A stretch of DNA of 64,000 nt, from assembly GCF_038005225.1 (NCBI RefSeq), contig NZ_JBBOSU010000001.1, positions 1,166,001 through 1,230,000 of the forward strand. Reading direction: 5' to 3'. The translations under genes and the position numbers were made by a program. Below are positions 36,227 to 45,207 of this stretch, piece by piece. Each line of letters begins with the position of its first letter. The first letter of the stretch is position 1. The notes below the pieces were generated by a model, which did not search any database, was not told the origin of the DNA, and saw nothing but the letters and a program-made list of their open reading frames with translations. The DNA comes from Solibacillus sp. FSL K6-1523. GTDB lineage: Bacteria > Bacillota > Bacilli > Bacillales_A > Planococcaceae.

Positions 36227-37099
36227 GTGAAAAAAGCGATCATGGCTTTGATATTTGTTATTTCGATAGGGGGGATTATCATCACCCTTAAATTAAATGA
36301 TGAAAAGAGCATCGATGGAGAACAGTCCTTTGATGTTAAGCAAATTGAAGAATTAGAAATAAACATAGAGTCTTGGAATATAGCATTAGAAAATACTGAA
36401 TCTGAAAAAATTACAATTGAATTTGAAGGTAAGCAACAAAAAAAGGAGAAAAACAATCCTGTTGAAATTATAAAAGACGGAAATAAAGTCAAGGTACTTC
36501 AACAAGATGATGAAGTAGGAGTTATGAAAAATTTTAGTTTTGGAAAAACAGATACTATTCATATTTCTATTCCAAAAAATGCAGTGAAGAAGATTGCATT
36601 AAAAAACAGCTATGGCGATGTCAAAATTAACAACATTGAAACAAAAGAACTTTCGATTTCTACAGATTCGGGACATAAAACTATTAAAGGACTAACGGCA
36701 AATAAAGGTATAGTCACATCAAAAGATGGTGAATTGATTATTGTAGACAGTACTTTAAATGAACTACTGATAAAATCTACAAATGGTGATAGCTATATGA
36801 CTAGAGTCAACAGTCCAAAAACGAAAATTACTTCGACTAACGGTGAAGTATTTATGAAAGAAATCATCGAAGGAAAAGCACTATTTGTAGAAACTACTTC
36901 AGGAGATATTACAATAGCATATAAAGAAACACCCAAATCATTAGAGTTTACAGCGAACAGTGAATCATCCGATATAAGCGTTAATTTAGAAGGTTATCAG
37001 AAAGAAAAACATACAGAAAAATTAAAGAAAGGCAAGATTGGTGAAGCCTCAAACAAATTAGAATTAATTAGCGAAGGAGGTGTAATAACTGTAAAATAA
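36227..37099 (+). CDS. DUF4097-family beta-repeat protein
   Basis: The 290-residue product has a single N-terminal membrane anchor (MKKAIMALIFVISIGGIIITL) and then a beta-strand-rich region. Its repeated short motifs (NSYGDVKINNIETKELSISTD, TNGDSYMTRVNSPKTKITS, TSGDITIAY) fit the DUF4097 beta-helix fold. Such proteins are often encoded with two-component systems and envelope-stress regulators. The GTG at 36227 has GAGGATG upstream. It follows the permease by 21 bases and probably belongs to the same operon. Confidence 0.85.
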   Translation: MKKAIMALIFVISIGGIIITLKLNDEKSIDGEQSFDVKQIEELEINIESWNIALENTESEKITIEFEGKQQKKEKNNPVEIIKDGNKVKVLQQDDEVGVMKNFSFGKTDTIHISIPKNAVKKIALKNSYGDVKINNIETKELSISTDSGHKTIKGLTANKGIVTSKDGELIIVDSTLNELLIKSTNGDSYMTRVNSPKTKITSTNGEVFMKEIIEGKALFVETTSGDITIAYKETPKSLEFTANSESSDISVNLEGYQKEKHTEKLKKGKIGEASNKLELISEGGVITVK

Positions 37100-37128
37100 A
37101 AACTTATAATCTGTGTGGTTAATGAATA

Positions 37129-37230
37129 ATGTTAAGACGAGAACTTGAACAACAGGGACCACATTTATCTACTGGGATTGATATTTGTGAGAGCCATTAT
37201 ATTTGTCGTTATATAAAAAACAATTGTTGA
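37129..37230 (+). pseudogene. Short coding-like remnant
   Basis: ATG 37129 opens a 33-residue frame beginning MLRRELEQQGPHLSTGID and ending at TGA 37228-37230. The composition is protein-like but no ribosome-binding site and no family are evident. It lies just after the DUF4097 gene and next to another broken frame, so I treat it as a probable gene fragment. Confidence 0.3.
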
Positions 37231-37272
37231 ATTAAGAAGTTGAAAAAAATCAATGAAAGGACGGTCAGGCAT

Positions 37273-37492
37273 TTGAATTCAGCTAATATAAAGTTAACAA
37301 ATCGTATGTTAAGAATAATAAAGAGTGCGGAAAAAGAAGCTTCCTCTTCACAGCATAAGTTGTTTGAAATAAGGGATTTTTCTAATTTTGTTTTATGGGC
37401 TTCCTAATTTTGAACGTATTCCTTATGATAGAGAAATTGAAGTTGATTTTGTTATAGACACAAATAGAATATACAGCCCCTTTTATGGCTAA
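37273..37492 (+). pseudogene. Broken Clp-N-like gene fragment
   Basis: A frame from TTG 37273 encodes 44 residues starting NSANIKLTNRMLRIIKSAEK and stops at 37405-37407. The neighbouring frame, overlapping from about 37397, continues with LPNFERIPYDREIEVDFVID and stops at 37490-37492. LTNRMLRIIKSAEKEA resembles the first helix of Clp N-terminal repeat domains. A single-base shift would join the two parts, so this looks like a frameshifted remnant. Confidence 0.4.
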
Positions 37493-37530
37493 CGGGGCTT
37501 AATTAAATTTTCAATTCACAAAATATCGGA

Positions 37531-37582
37531 AAAAAGGCAGAATTTAATCTACACATATTGTAGATTAAACCTGCCTTTTTTC
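37531..37582 (-). terminator. Terminator of SLH-M13 peptidase 1
   Basis: Arms of about 22 bases (containing GGCAGAATTTAATCTACA and TGTAGATTAAACCTGCC) end in A and T runs that act in either direction. An almost identical hairpin follows the second peptidase gene at 46143-46192. Confidence 0.85.
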
Positions 37583-37612
37583 ACTGTAAGGGAACTTCCA
37601 GCTCTAATCTCC

Positions 37613-39970
37613 TTACCAAAGGGAAACACGGCCTTCTGGAGCTACATACATCCCATCTCCTGGCTTAATTCCATACGTTTCATAAAATTGCGGGAAGTTC
37701 ACAATCGTACGGTTTACCCGAATTTTATTGGCGGAATGGACATCATTTTTGCTCAGAAACGCTGCAACTTCTTTTGTCGTTGTGGATTTCCATATTTCTG
37801 CATTGCGGTCGAAATAGGCTTTATAATCCGGATTACTCATTTTTGATACGATTTGCAGGGAAGCCGCCATTCCACCTAAATCAGCGACATTTTCACTTAG
37901 TGTAAGTTGCCCATCATTTAATACACCCGGAATAATTTCGATACCATTATAGAACGCAATCAGTTCCTCGTTTTTCTCTTTGAATTTCTTAAAGTCCTGT
38001 TCAGTCCACCAGTTATTTGCATTACCATTTTCATCGTAGGCAGATCCGTTGTTATCGAATGCATGGCTGATTTCGTGGCCAATGACCATGCCAATCGCAC
38101 CGTAGTTTTCTTCAGGTTTTGCGTTAATATCATAGAAAGGGGCTTGGAGAATACCAGCAGGGAACGTAATTTCGTTATTAAAAGGATTGTAGAAAGCGTT
38201 TACAGTATATACGCTTATTCCCCATTCTGTTCTATCCACCGGTTTTCCTAGTTTAGCTTTCGAACTATCGATATATGCTTTCGTTATGGTAAATGTATTA
38301 GAGAATAACGAACCACCTTCGTCATATGTCTTAATCGCTACTTGATCTAATGTCGTATCCCACTTATCTGGGTAACCAATCTTAACAATCATTGTATCCA
38401 GCTTTTTAATAGCTTTTGTTTTTGTTGTTTCTGACATCCAATCAAGGGATTTAATTCTTTCCTCATACGTAGCAATTAACTCGTCTACCATTTGCTCAAC
38501 ATCTTTTTTCGCGTTTTGAGAAAAATGTTTCTCGGCAAACATTTGCTCCAAATAACCACCCATTGCGTTAGTTGTCATGGCTACTGCGTTTTCCTGATCT
38601 GTTTTTTCTCCTGTAACGCCGTAGAATGTTGCAGCAAACTCATTCGAAGCATCACGGAATTCATCTGATAACAAACTACCTGTTGCCATTAGCAGTTGCA
38701 TTTTTGCGTATGCTTTAAGCACGTTTAGATTCGCTTCAGTGAAAAGTTCTGCACTTTTTTGAGCTAGCTTTACATCGAATACAATGACTTGATCAACACT
38801 GTCAATTGCCATCGATTTTAAAACTTGTTTCATATTCACTGTTTTGAATAGGTCATCAAATTGTCCGATTGCATACGGGTTATAGTATTTATTGACGTCG
38901 CCTTGTTCATGCGGTTCAAGAGATACGGCAGCTAAAGTTTTCTCCATGTCGTAAACATTCTCGGCAAGTGCTTTCGCAGTAGACTCTTCCTCGCCTGATA
39001 ATACGAGAATTTTGGTCATATATTGGAGATAGGCTTTTTTTGCCGTCGGGTCTTCCGTTACAAAGCTGTTCTTATCCAGGCTAATAGCTAATCCAGTGTA
39101 ATACAAAGCATTTTTACTGCTGTTTTTTGCATCATTCATAATTGTAAAGTTGAATAATGAACTCAAACCCAATTCTTTCTCCAAGGTAAGATCTGCTTGA
39201 ACGAGTTCATCCAGTGTTTTCGCTTCGTCAATTGCCTGTACATATTTTTGAATAGGTTCAATTCCTTGTTTATTTCTATTTTTTGTATCTAATGCTGTTG
39301 CATAGAAGTCGGTAATTTTTTGTTCTTTTGTTCCTTTTTCAAACTTTTTGCCAGCAAGCTCATTGATTATTTTTTCTATATTATCGTTATTTTGCTTTTG
39401 CAGCTCAGAAAAAATGCCACCCATAAGTTCCCCGGCAGGAATTGTCGAATGATTTAACCAATCTTTATTAATTGCTTCAAAAAAATCGTCATTTAAATGG
39501 GAGCCTTCAAGCATCCATATTCTTGCGATAATAGTTTGGAACTCAGCGATCGTAATCGTGTCTTTTGCACCTAATGTGCCATCAGGTTTGCCTGTTAGTA
39601 CGCCTGCTTTTACCAGTTTATCGATATCTTTCTTAGCCCAAACTGGCACATCGGTAAACTCGACGCCAAAAGTTCCAATGCGAAGATTATTTCCGACAGG
39701 CTTTGGTAATTCACCGAATGCTCTGCTCAACATGACTAAAGCTTCAATCTTCTTAGCAGGTTCATTATCTCTTAAATTTCCGTTACTAGAACCTTGTATA
39801 ACGTCTTCTTTTTTAATTCCTGGATGATAAGCGTCTGCTGCCGTTAATAAGGTTTTAACGATTTCACCCCTTGTCGCTGGTGAAGACGTTTCATCGGCAT
39901 ACACCGATATGCTAACGGATAGGACCATTATTATGGCCATGAGTAAGGATAAAAACTTCTTTTTCATCAT
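37613..39970 (-). CDS. SLH-domain M13 metallopeptidase 1
   Basis: The 785-residue protein is a secreted zinc endopeptidase of the neprilysin/PepO (M13) family. A signal peptide (about 1-25) is followed by S-layer-homology repeats (ATRGEIVKTLLTAAD; FTDVPVWAKKDIDKLVKAGVLTG; about 30-155). The M13 domain begins at SHLNDDFFEAINKDWLNHS. The catalytic motif VIGHEISHAFDNNG lies near residue 630, and the third zinc ligand is in ENVADLGG near 695. NAFYNPFNNEITFPAGILQ binds substrate. It is probably wall-attached through the SLH domains. It is nearly identical over long stretches to the gene at 46230. Confidence 0.92.
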   Translation of the reverse strand: MMKKKFLSLLMAIIMVLSVSISVYADETSSPATRGEIVKTLLTAADAYHPGIKKEDVIQGSSNGNLRDNEPAKKIEALVMLSRAFGELPKPVGNNLRIGTFGVEFTDVPVWAKKDIDKLVKAGVLTGKPDGTLGAKDTITIAEFQTIIARIWMLEGSHLNDDFFEAINKDWLNHSTIPAGELMGGIFSELQKQNNDNIEKIINELAGKKFEKGTKEQKITDFYATALDTKNRNKQGIEPIQKYVQAIDEAKTLDELVQADLTLEKELGLSSLFNFTIMNDAKNSSKNALYYTGLAISLDKNSFVTEDPTAKKAYLQYMTKILVLSGEEESTAKALAENVYDMEKTLAAVSLEPHEQGDVNKYYNPYAIGQFDDLFKTVNMKQVLKSMAIDSVDQVIVFDVKLAQKSAELFTEANLNVLKAYAKMQLLMATGSLLSDEFRDASNEFAATFYGVTGEKTDQENAVAMTTNAMGGYLEQMFAEKHFSQNAKKDVEQMVDELIATYEERIKSLDWMSETTKTKAIKKLDTMIVKIGYPDKWDTTLDQVAIKTYDEGGSLFSNTFTITKAYIDSSKAKLGKPVDRTEWGISVYTVNAFYNPFNNEITFPAGILQAPFYDINAKPEENYGAIGMVIGHEISHAFDNNGSAYDENGNANNWWTEQDFKKFKEKNEELIAFYNGIEIIPGVLNDGQLTLSENVADLGGMAASLQIVSKMSNPDYKAYFDRNAEIWKSTTTKEVAAFLSKNDVHSANKIRVNRTIVNFPQFYETYGIKPGDGMYVAPEGRVSLW

Positions 39971-40116
39971 TGTTTCCTCCTCTATACTTTTAAAGATAAA
40001 TATATAATAACAAAAAGTTAACTTTTATGGAATTTTATACAACAACTATATTTTATCAAGCGCATTTCTATTTTGTTGAATACTTCCGGCTATCAGAGCT
40101 TATTAAAATGTCTATT

Positions 40117-40833
40117 CTACGCTCGTTTTTTCTCGACTTTTTGATAAAGGGACATGATAACCCAAATAGCAGTCGGCAGTGTGATTGCTCCAATTACCAT
40201 AGATGCAAACATGTAAACTGAACTATCTTTAACAAATAACAAAACAATCACCGCGATGGCTAAAAGAAGAAATAGTAAACTCTTTACTAAATTGACTAGC
40301 CTCACTCTTCCTTCTACCTTCCATTTATTCGTGTAGGTAGTGAGTACAGTCCAAATTGTTGGAAGAACGATTACATTGAGTATAAGCGCTACTACATAAA
40401 GTACGGACTTTAAGGTACCCGAGCTAAACAAGGCCCCAAACCATACAAGTCCATTTAGTAAAACAAGTGGGATTGCGAATTTGTTCATAGAGTTTATTGA
40501 ATTTCCATACTTTTCAGCTGTTGTGTCACGGTCCGTATAAATCGGTTTTGTACCAGGATGCGCTCGAAATAGATGAATACCAGCATCTGAGACGATATGC
40601 GACCATCCAAAAGATGAAAAAAGCTCATAGTATTCCTCTGCGTCATCTTCTTTTAATGAACGATAGTCTATACTGTAGATGTAATCGCAGCTTTCTCCTT
40701 TTTCAAGCGTATACCCCATTAAACTAAAATGACTGACATGCGACCCTTTCAAAGAAAATCGGCGTAACTTTTCCATGTCCTTATCCTCAGAAAAAGCTAA
40801 ACCACCTGATGAAATATACTTTGTCTGTCTCAT
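40117..40833 (-). CDS. DUF2812-family membrane protein
   Basis: The 238-residue protein has an N-terminal DUF2812 domain (KLRRFSLKGSHVSHFSLMGYTLEKGE, DDAEEYYELFSSFGWSHI) followed by about four transmembrane helices (about 115-232). The ATG at 40833 overlaps the end of the PadR gene by 4 bases (ATGA). DUF2812 membrane proteins are regularly encoded right after PadR-like repressors, and such pairs are thought to answer membrane or drug stress. The role is not established. Confidence 0.88.
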   Translation of the reverse strand: MRQTKYISSGGLAFSEDKDMEKLRRFSLKGSHVSHFSLMGYTLEKGESCDYIYSIDYRSLKEDDAEEYYELFSSFGWSHIVSDAGIHLFRAHPGTKPIYTDRDTTAEKYGNSINSMNKFAIPLVLLNGLVWFGALFSSGTLKSVLYVVALILNVIVLPTIWTVLTTYTNKWKVEGRVRLVNLVKSLLFLLLAIAVIVLLFVKDSSVYMFASMVIGAITLPTAIWVIMSLYQKVEKKRA

Positions 40834-41147
40834 TCTTCAACCTCCTTCAATCCAGTTTCAGCTAATTGCATCATCCGTTTTCTTACCTTCAAATCTTCTT
40901 CCAATACTGCTGTTCCTTCTTTAGTAAGCAGATACGTTTTCCGTCTGGAATCCGATCCATCATACAAATAAATCCACTCTTGTTGTAATAACTTTTTAAT
41001 AATTGTGTACATGGAAGCAGGGCCTATCGTAATTGCCCCTTTTGATGTTTCTTCGATTAAATTCATAATCGCATAACCATGCCTTGGTTTTGTTAAAGCA
41101 GTCATAATATAAAACATTGAATCTGTTAATTGCTCTGATTTCTTCAA
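40830..41147 (-). CDS. PadR-family transcriptional regulator
   Basis: The 105-residue winged-helix repressor shows the PadR signature MFYIMTALTKPRHGYAIMNLIEE and ASMYTIIKKLLQQEWIYLYDGSDSRRKTYLLTKEG. The start is TTG at 41147 behind AGGAGGTG. Two matching palindromes lie directly upstream, implying autoregulation of the padR-DUF2812 operon. The inducer is unknown. Confidence 0.93.
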   Translation of the reverse strand: MKKSEQLTDSMFYIMTALTKPRHGYAIMNLIEETSKGAITIGPASMYTIIKKLLQQEWIYLYDGSDSRRKTYLLTKEGTAVLEEDLKVRKRMMQLAETGLKEVEE

Positions 41148-41175
41148 TCAATCACCTCCTGTATCCTTTTTTTTG

Positions 41176-41230
41176 ATATATCGTAAAGTGATATATATAT
41201 CCAAAAACAATATATCATAATGTGATATAT
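41176..41230. promoter_or_regulatory. Twin PadR operator palindromes
   Basis: ATATATCG-TAAAG-TGATATAT (41176-41196) and ATATATCA-TAATG-TGATATAT (41210-41230) share one dyad pattern with centres 34 bp apart. A third half-site TATATCAC lies at 41242-41249. ATATATCAC-like dyads are common for PadR regulators. They lie just upstream of the padR start. Confidence 0.65.
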
Positions 41231-41289
41231 GTGTCTAGAGGTATATCACATTATTTTCCTTTTATTTTATAACTGGATTGGCGCATAAT

Positions 41290-41330
41290 AAAAACTCCTT
41301 TTTCGGATTGAACCTGAAAAAGGAGTTTTT
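41290..41330 (-). terminator. Terminator after the FhuF-like gene
   Basis: Perfect 15-bp arms AAAAACTCCTTTTTC and GAAAAAGGAGTTTTT around 11 bases. It starts next to the stop codon. Confidence 0.85.
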
Positions 41331-41960
41331 TTATGTAAATAAGGGGCAGATTGAACAGTGGTTTTTTTCATTTGTATCTTTAAGTAGTAGGTAAGATCGG
41401 CAGCACGTTTGTCGCTTACCACTGAAATCATCTAAAGACATATACGGACGCACTTCTTCACAGCACTCAGTAATAGAATTGAAAACTTGTGCTATTTTTT
41501 CAGTTGGTAATTGTGTTGTATAAAATCTAAAAGGACGGTTAATTCGTATAACGATGTTTTCCCAAAGTATATTCTGTGGTATTTTACACGCGTTACAAAT
41601 AATTTTGACGATAGGGGTAAAGAAATCAATTAAAAGTCTATGTTGCCAATTTATTTGTAATGTTGTAAATGTTTTATAGGGCACGAGCAATTGAAAGTTT
41701 GTCAAATCAAAATAGGCTTCTGACCACCAATCGTCTTTTTGGTTTTGGAAACCAAAGTAATCGATAGACGAAGATGCGGTTAATAAAGCTAATTTCTTTA
41801 AAAATAAGGATCCCGCCGTAGCGATGGAATCTGTGTTAAGTGTTTTGGCATATTGATGAATAAGTGGCATGAGTATGTCCCGTTGCTGTAACCGATTTAA
41901 AGGGATAGCCGTTGAAGAAATTGTTGATTGTTGTATTACTTTGTATTGTTGTAAATCCAT
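41331..41960 (-). CDS. FhuF-like siderophore-iron reductase
   Basis: The 209-residue protein ends in CCRSYLLLKDTNEKNHCSICPL, the four-cysteine arrangement (CC-x10-13-C-x2-C) that binds the [2Fe-2S] cluster in FhuF-type ferric-siderophore reductases. The upstream part matches the FhuF/IucA-C-like fold loosely. The ATG at 41960 has AGGTGACTT upstream. It lies downstream of a siderophore-binding lipoprotein gene on the same strand, with a terminator hairpin between. It probably releases iron in the cytoplasm after uptake. Confidence 0.82.
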   Translation of the reverse strand: MDLQQYKVIQQSTISSTAIPLNRLQQRDILMPLIHQYAKTLNTDSIATAGSLFLKKLALLTASSSIDYFGFQNQKDDWWSEAYFDLTNFQLLVPYKTFTTLQINWQHRLLIDFFTPIVKIICNACKIPQNILWENIVIRINRPFRFYTTQLPTEKIAQVFNSITECCEEVRPYMSLDDFSGKRQTCCRSYLLLKDTNEKNHCSICPLFT

Positions 41961-41993
41961 AAGTCACCTACTTTAAATGATCATTTTAGAAAA

Positions 41994-42024
41994 GCACTTC
42001 ACTCATAGCGGAAGTGAAGTGCTA
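41994..42024 (-). terminator. Terminator between the siderophore-binding and FhuF-like genes
   Basis: Perfect 11-bp arms AGCACTTCACT and AGTGAAGTGCT around 9 bases; on the minus strand TTTTCT follows. It could reduce expression of the distal fhuF-like gene. Confidence 0.8.
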
Positions 42025-42030
42025 ATCCTA

Positions 42031-43005
42031 TTATTTAGAAAAGATCTCTTTGATCTCATCTAGTACGATGTTTGCAGAAAGGATCCCTCCAGAAGTGTTC
42101 CAGATCGCATCATCTACTCTATGAACATTGCCTTTTTTAACTACATCTAAGTTATTCCAAAGTGGATCAGCTGTCCATTCTTTTTCAGTAGTTAAAGCAC
42201 TATCATCACCTGTTGGGGTGAAAGTAAAGTAGAAAAGTACATCACCGTTCATATCAGGAATGGCTTCTTTACCTACATCGACCGCTAATTTACCTAGCTT
42301 GTCGTTATTTTTAAAGAATTTTTCTTGCTCTGGTACTCGTGGGAATCCAAGTTGTTCAAAAATAACACCAGAGAATGAGTCGGTATAATAAATACGGCTC
42401 TTATCTGTCATGAAACGAACAACAGAAACTTCTTGTGTTGTTTTTTCGCCAAGTGCTTCTTTTGTAGCTACAATTTTATCATCATAAGCTTTTAATATTT
42501 TTTTACCTTCTGCTTCTTTGTTTAAAGCGCGTGAATAAAGCTCAAAATTACTTTTGAAGTCACCGCGTAATGTTTCAGAGAAAACTGTTGGAGCAATTTT
42601 ACTTAATTTTGCATAGTCTTTTTCTTGACGAATTTTAGTACCGATAATCAAATCTGGTTTTAATGATGCAACTTTTTCAATGCTTATTTCAGATTCTGTA
42701 CCAACTACTACCGCATCGCCCATTTGGTCTTTAATATGATCATACCATGGGTCACCTTCATGTGATTTTGCAGCGCCAACTGGTGTTACCCCTAGTGCAA
42801 GGGCAGCTTCCGTTCCTTCATTTGAAAGGACAACTACACGTTTTGGTGTACCTTTAATTTCAGTAGTACCCATAGCATGCTCAATCGTTATAACCGCTTC
42901 AGCTTTTGTATCACTTACTTCTTTGGCGTCATTTCCACATGCTGCTAATACAATAAGTGTAATAGATGTCAGTAGAAGTGCAAATACTTTCTTGAATGTA
43001 GACAC
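42031..43005 (-). CDS. Iron-siderophore ABC transporter substrate-binding lipoprotein
   Basis: The 324-residue protein has a signal peptide with lipobox VLAACGN (about 18-24), placing it on the outer membrane face. The class III binding-protein fold is split by a long helix, with segments such as TPKRVVVLSNEGTEAALALGVTPVGAAKS and LKPDLIIGTKIRQEKDYAKLSKIAPTVF. It resembles hydroxamate/citrate-hydroxamate binders such as YfiY. It is divergent from the two permeases and the ATPase, sharing a control region with a Fur-like box. Confidence 0.9.
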   Translation of the reverse strand: MSTFKKVFALLLTSITLIVLAACGNDAKEVSDTKAEAVITIEHAMGTTEIKGTPKRVVVLSNEGTEAALALGVTPVGAAKSHEGDPWYDHIKDQMGDAVVVGTESEISIEKVASLKPDLIIGTKIRQEKDYAKLSKIAPTVFSETLRGDFKSNFELYSRALNKEAEGKKILKAYDDKIVATKEALGEKTTQEVSVVRFMTDKSRIYYTDSFSGVIFEQLGFPRVPEQEKFFKNNDKLGKLAVDVGKEAIPDMNGDVLFYFTFTPTGDDSALTTEKEWTADPLWNNLDVVKKGNVHRVDDAIWNTSGGILSANIVLDEIKEIFSK

Positions 43006-43053
43006 TTTTTTTCCTCCAATTTCTATGATAAAATGTGATTGTCGCTTTGAGAG

Positions 43054-43068
43054 TGATAATCGTTTTCA
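43054..43068. promoter_or_regulatory. Fur box in the divergent siderophore promoter region
   Basis: TGATAATCGTTTTCA fits the 7-1-7 Fur dyad (TGATAAT-N-ATTATCA) with a good left half. It lies between the divergent lipoprotein and permease genes, so iron repression of both is likely. Confidence 0.65.
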
Positions 43069-43135
43069 ATTACAAGTTAAATCATATAATGGCACAATAG
43101 CAATGTCAATAATTATTTGGAGGTTCAATACATAG

Positions 43136-44140
43136 ATGATTTTGGTAAAAAATAAATTTAAAGTGTTAGGTTTGATACTTGCACTGATACTCATGGTGTT
43201 CTTTATATGTATTAGTATTTTATATGGATATGCAGATACTTCATTACATTCAACGATTCAATCCTTTGTGAATTTCGATCATTCGAACGAGCAAATCATT
43301 ATTCAAAACGTACGGATTCCACGTGCGCTAATTGCTGCTAGTGTGGGTGCTTCATTGGCTATTACGGGTGTTTTACTACAAACATTAACAAAGAATCCTT
43401 TAGCATCATCTGGCATTCTAGGCATCAATGCAGGTGCAGGTTTTGCAGTTGTTTTCGCATTAGTATTTTTTAATGTAACAAGCTTACAAGCATTTGCATG
43501 GATCGCATTTTTAGGTGCGGCAGTAGCGACGATCGTAGTTCTCGGAATAAGTGCTTCAGGAGGTACCGCTTCAACACCTCTAAAAATCACGCTTGCAGGT
43601 GCGGCAATTAGTGCATTATTTGCTTCATATACACAAGGATTATTAGCGATGAATGAAGCAACTATGGACCAGGTGTTATTTTGGTTAGCGGGGTCAGTAC
43701 AAGGTAGAAAGATGGAAATTTTATTATCTGTTTTACCTTATTTAGTAGTAGGGTGGGTTATGGCAATGGCAATTTCATCAAAAATGAATGTACTTGCTCT
43801 TGGAGATGATGTTGCTAGAGGCCTGGGTTTACGTATTGGGCTATTCAAATTCATTATCGGTATAATTACTATATTACTTGCTGGTGGAGCTGTTGCCATT
43901 TCTGGACCAATAGGCTTCGTTGGTATTATAATTCCTCATTTTGCACGAAAAATAATAGGGACAGATCATCGCTGGTTAATTCCTATGTCAGCTTTACTTG
44001 GGGCAATACTCTTGCTCGTAGCGGATGTCGGTGCGCGTTATATTATTATGCCGAGTGAAGTACCTGTTGGTGTAATGACGGCATTTATAGGAACCCCATT
44101 CTTTATTTATTTGGCTAGAAAGGGTGGGAGAAATTCATGA
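43136..44140 (+). CDS. FecCD-family siderophore permease 1
   Basis: The 334-residue permease has about ten transmembrane helices. Family motifs are RIPRALIAASVGASLAITGVLLQ near residue 60, NPLASSGILGINAGAGF near 88 and GPIGFVGIIIPHFARKIIGTDHRW near 262, the last being the ATPase-coupling region. The ATG at 43136 has TTGGAGG about 13 bases upstream, slightly long. It overlaps the next permease by 4 bases, so a heterodimer is likely. Confidence 0.93.
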   Translation: MILVKNKFKVLGLILALILMVFFICISILYGYADTSLHSTIQSFVNFDHSNEQIIIQNVRIPRALIAASVGASLAITGVLLQTLTKNPLASSGILGINAGAGFAVVFALVFFNVTSLQAFAWIAFLGAAVATIVVLGISASGGTASTPLKITLAGAAISALFASYTQGLLAMNEATMDQVLFWLAGSVQGRKMEILLSVLPYLVVGWVMAMAISSKMNVLALGDDVARGLGLRIGLFKFIIGIITILLAGGAVAISGPIGFVGIIIPHFARKIIGTDHRWLIPMSALLGAILLLVADVGARYIIMPSEVPVGVMTAFIGTPFFIYLARKGGRNS

Positions 44141-45192
44141 AAAAATTAAAATCAATTCGTTTATTAAATGGGAAATTTTCGTATTTATTAGACTTACATG
44201 TTACGAAAAGAGCTACTATTATTTGTATTCTTGCAGTGCTTGCGTTTCTTTTGAGCGGTTCTTTTGGGGAATCGTTCATAAGCTCAATCGATGTATTGAA
44301 AGCAATTTTCGGATACGGTGATGATTATACACAGTTGGTCATTAATGAATTTAGATTACCAAGAATCTTCGTAGCAGCGTTTGCTGGAATTGCTCTTGCC
44401 GTAGCCGGTGCAGTATTACAAGGTATGATTAAAAATCCATTAGCATCTCCTGATATTATAGGGATTTCTGCTGGTGGAGGTGCTGCTGTAGTTGGTTTCT
44501 TAGCTATATTTAGTGATTTAAATCATTCATTAACCGTTAGCATTCAATGGATGCCTTTAGCAGGATTTATTGGTGCAACATTAGTCGGACTAGTCGTATA
44601 TTTACTAGCATGGAAAGATGGTGTTACACCATCAAGATTAGTATTAATTGGGCTAGGTGTTTCTATTTTTTTACAAGCATTAACGACGCTGTTGATGATT
44701 GTTGGTCCGATACATCTAGCAGCTGAAGCACAAAAATGGATTATAGGAAGTGTCCGAACAGCTGAATGGCATGAAGTTCAAATTATGGTACCAGTCATAA
44801 TTATTCTGTTAATTATATTAACATTCCTTGTGCGGCATTTGAACGTACAAGATTTTGGGGATGAGACGGCAACGGGCTTAGGACAACCAGTTCAAAAATT
44901 TCGATTTACTTTAATAATTTTATGTTCGAGCTTAGTGGCGAGTGCTATTGCATTTACAGGTGCAATTGGTTTCGTAGGATTAATAGCTCCTCATATTGCA
45001 AGACGTTTAGTTGGCTCGGCTTTTGGGCTGTTAATTCCAACTAGTGCAGCAATCGGTGCATTTTTGGTCATTGTTGCTGATATTATTGGCAGAACAGCCT
45101 TTAATCCTTTAGAGGTGCCAGCGGGTGTATTTACTGCAGCAATCGGTGCACCTTATTTCATTTATTTATTACTAAAAAAACCAAAGAATTAA
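44137..45192 (+). CDS. FecCD-family siderophore permease 2
   Basis: The 351-residue partner permease shows the same family features: RLPRIFVAAFAGIALAVAGAVLQG near residue 67, NPLASPDIIGISAGGGA near 100 and GAIGFVGLIAPHIARRLVG near 275. The ATG at 44137 overlaps the stop of permease 1. The ATPase gene follows after 15 bases. The two permeases differ enough to be distinct subunits rather than a recent duplication. Confidence 0.93.
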   Translation: MKKLKSIRLLNGKFSYLLDLHVTKRATIICILAVLAFLLSGSFGESFISSIDVLKAIFGYGDDYTQLVINEFRLPRIFVAAFAGIALAVAGAVLQGMIKNPLASPDIIGISAGGGAAVVGFLAIFSDLNHSLTVSIQWMPLAGFIGATLVGLVVYLLAWKDGVTPSRLVLIGLGVSIFLQALTTLLMIVGPIHLAAEAQKWIIGSVRTAEWHEVQIMVPVIIILLIILTFLVRHLNVQDFGDETATGLGQPVQKFRFTLIILCSSLVASAIAFTGAIGFVGLIAPHIARRLVGSAFGLLIPTSAAIGAFLVIVADIIGRTAFNPLEVPAGVFTAAIGAPYFIYLLLKKPKN

Positions 45193-45207
45193 GGGAGTTT
45201 GTAAGTT

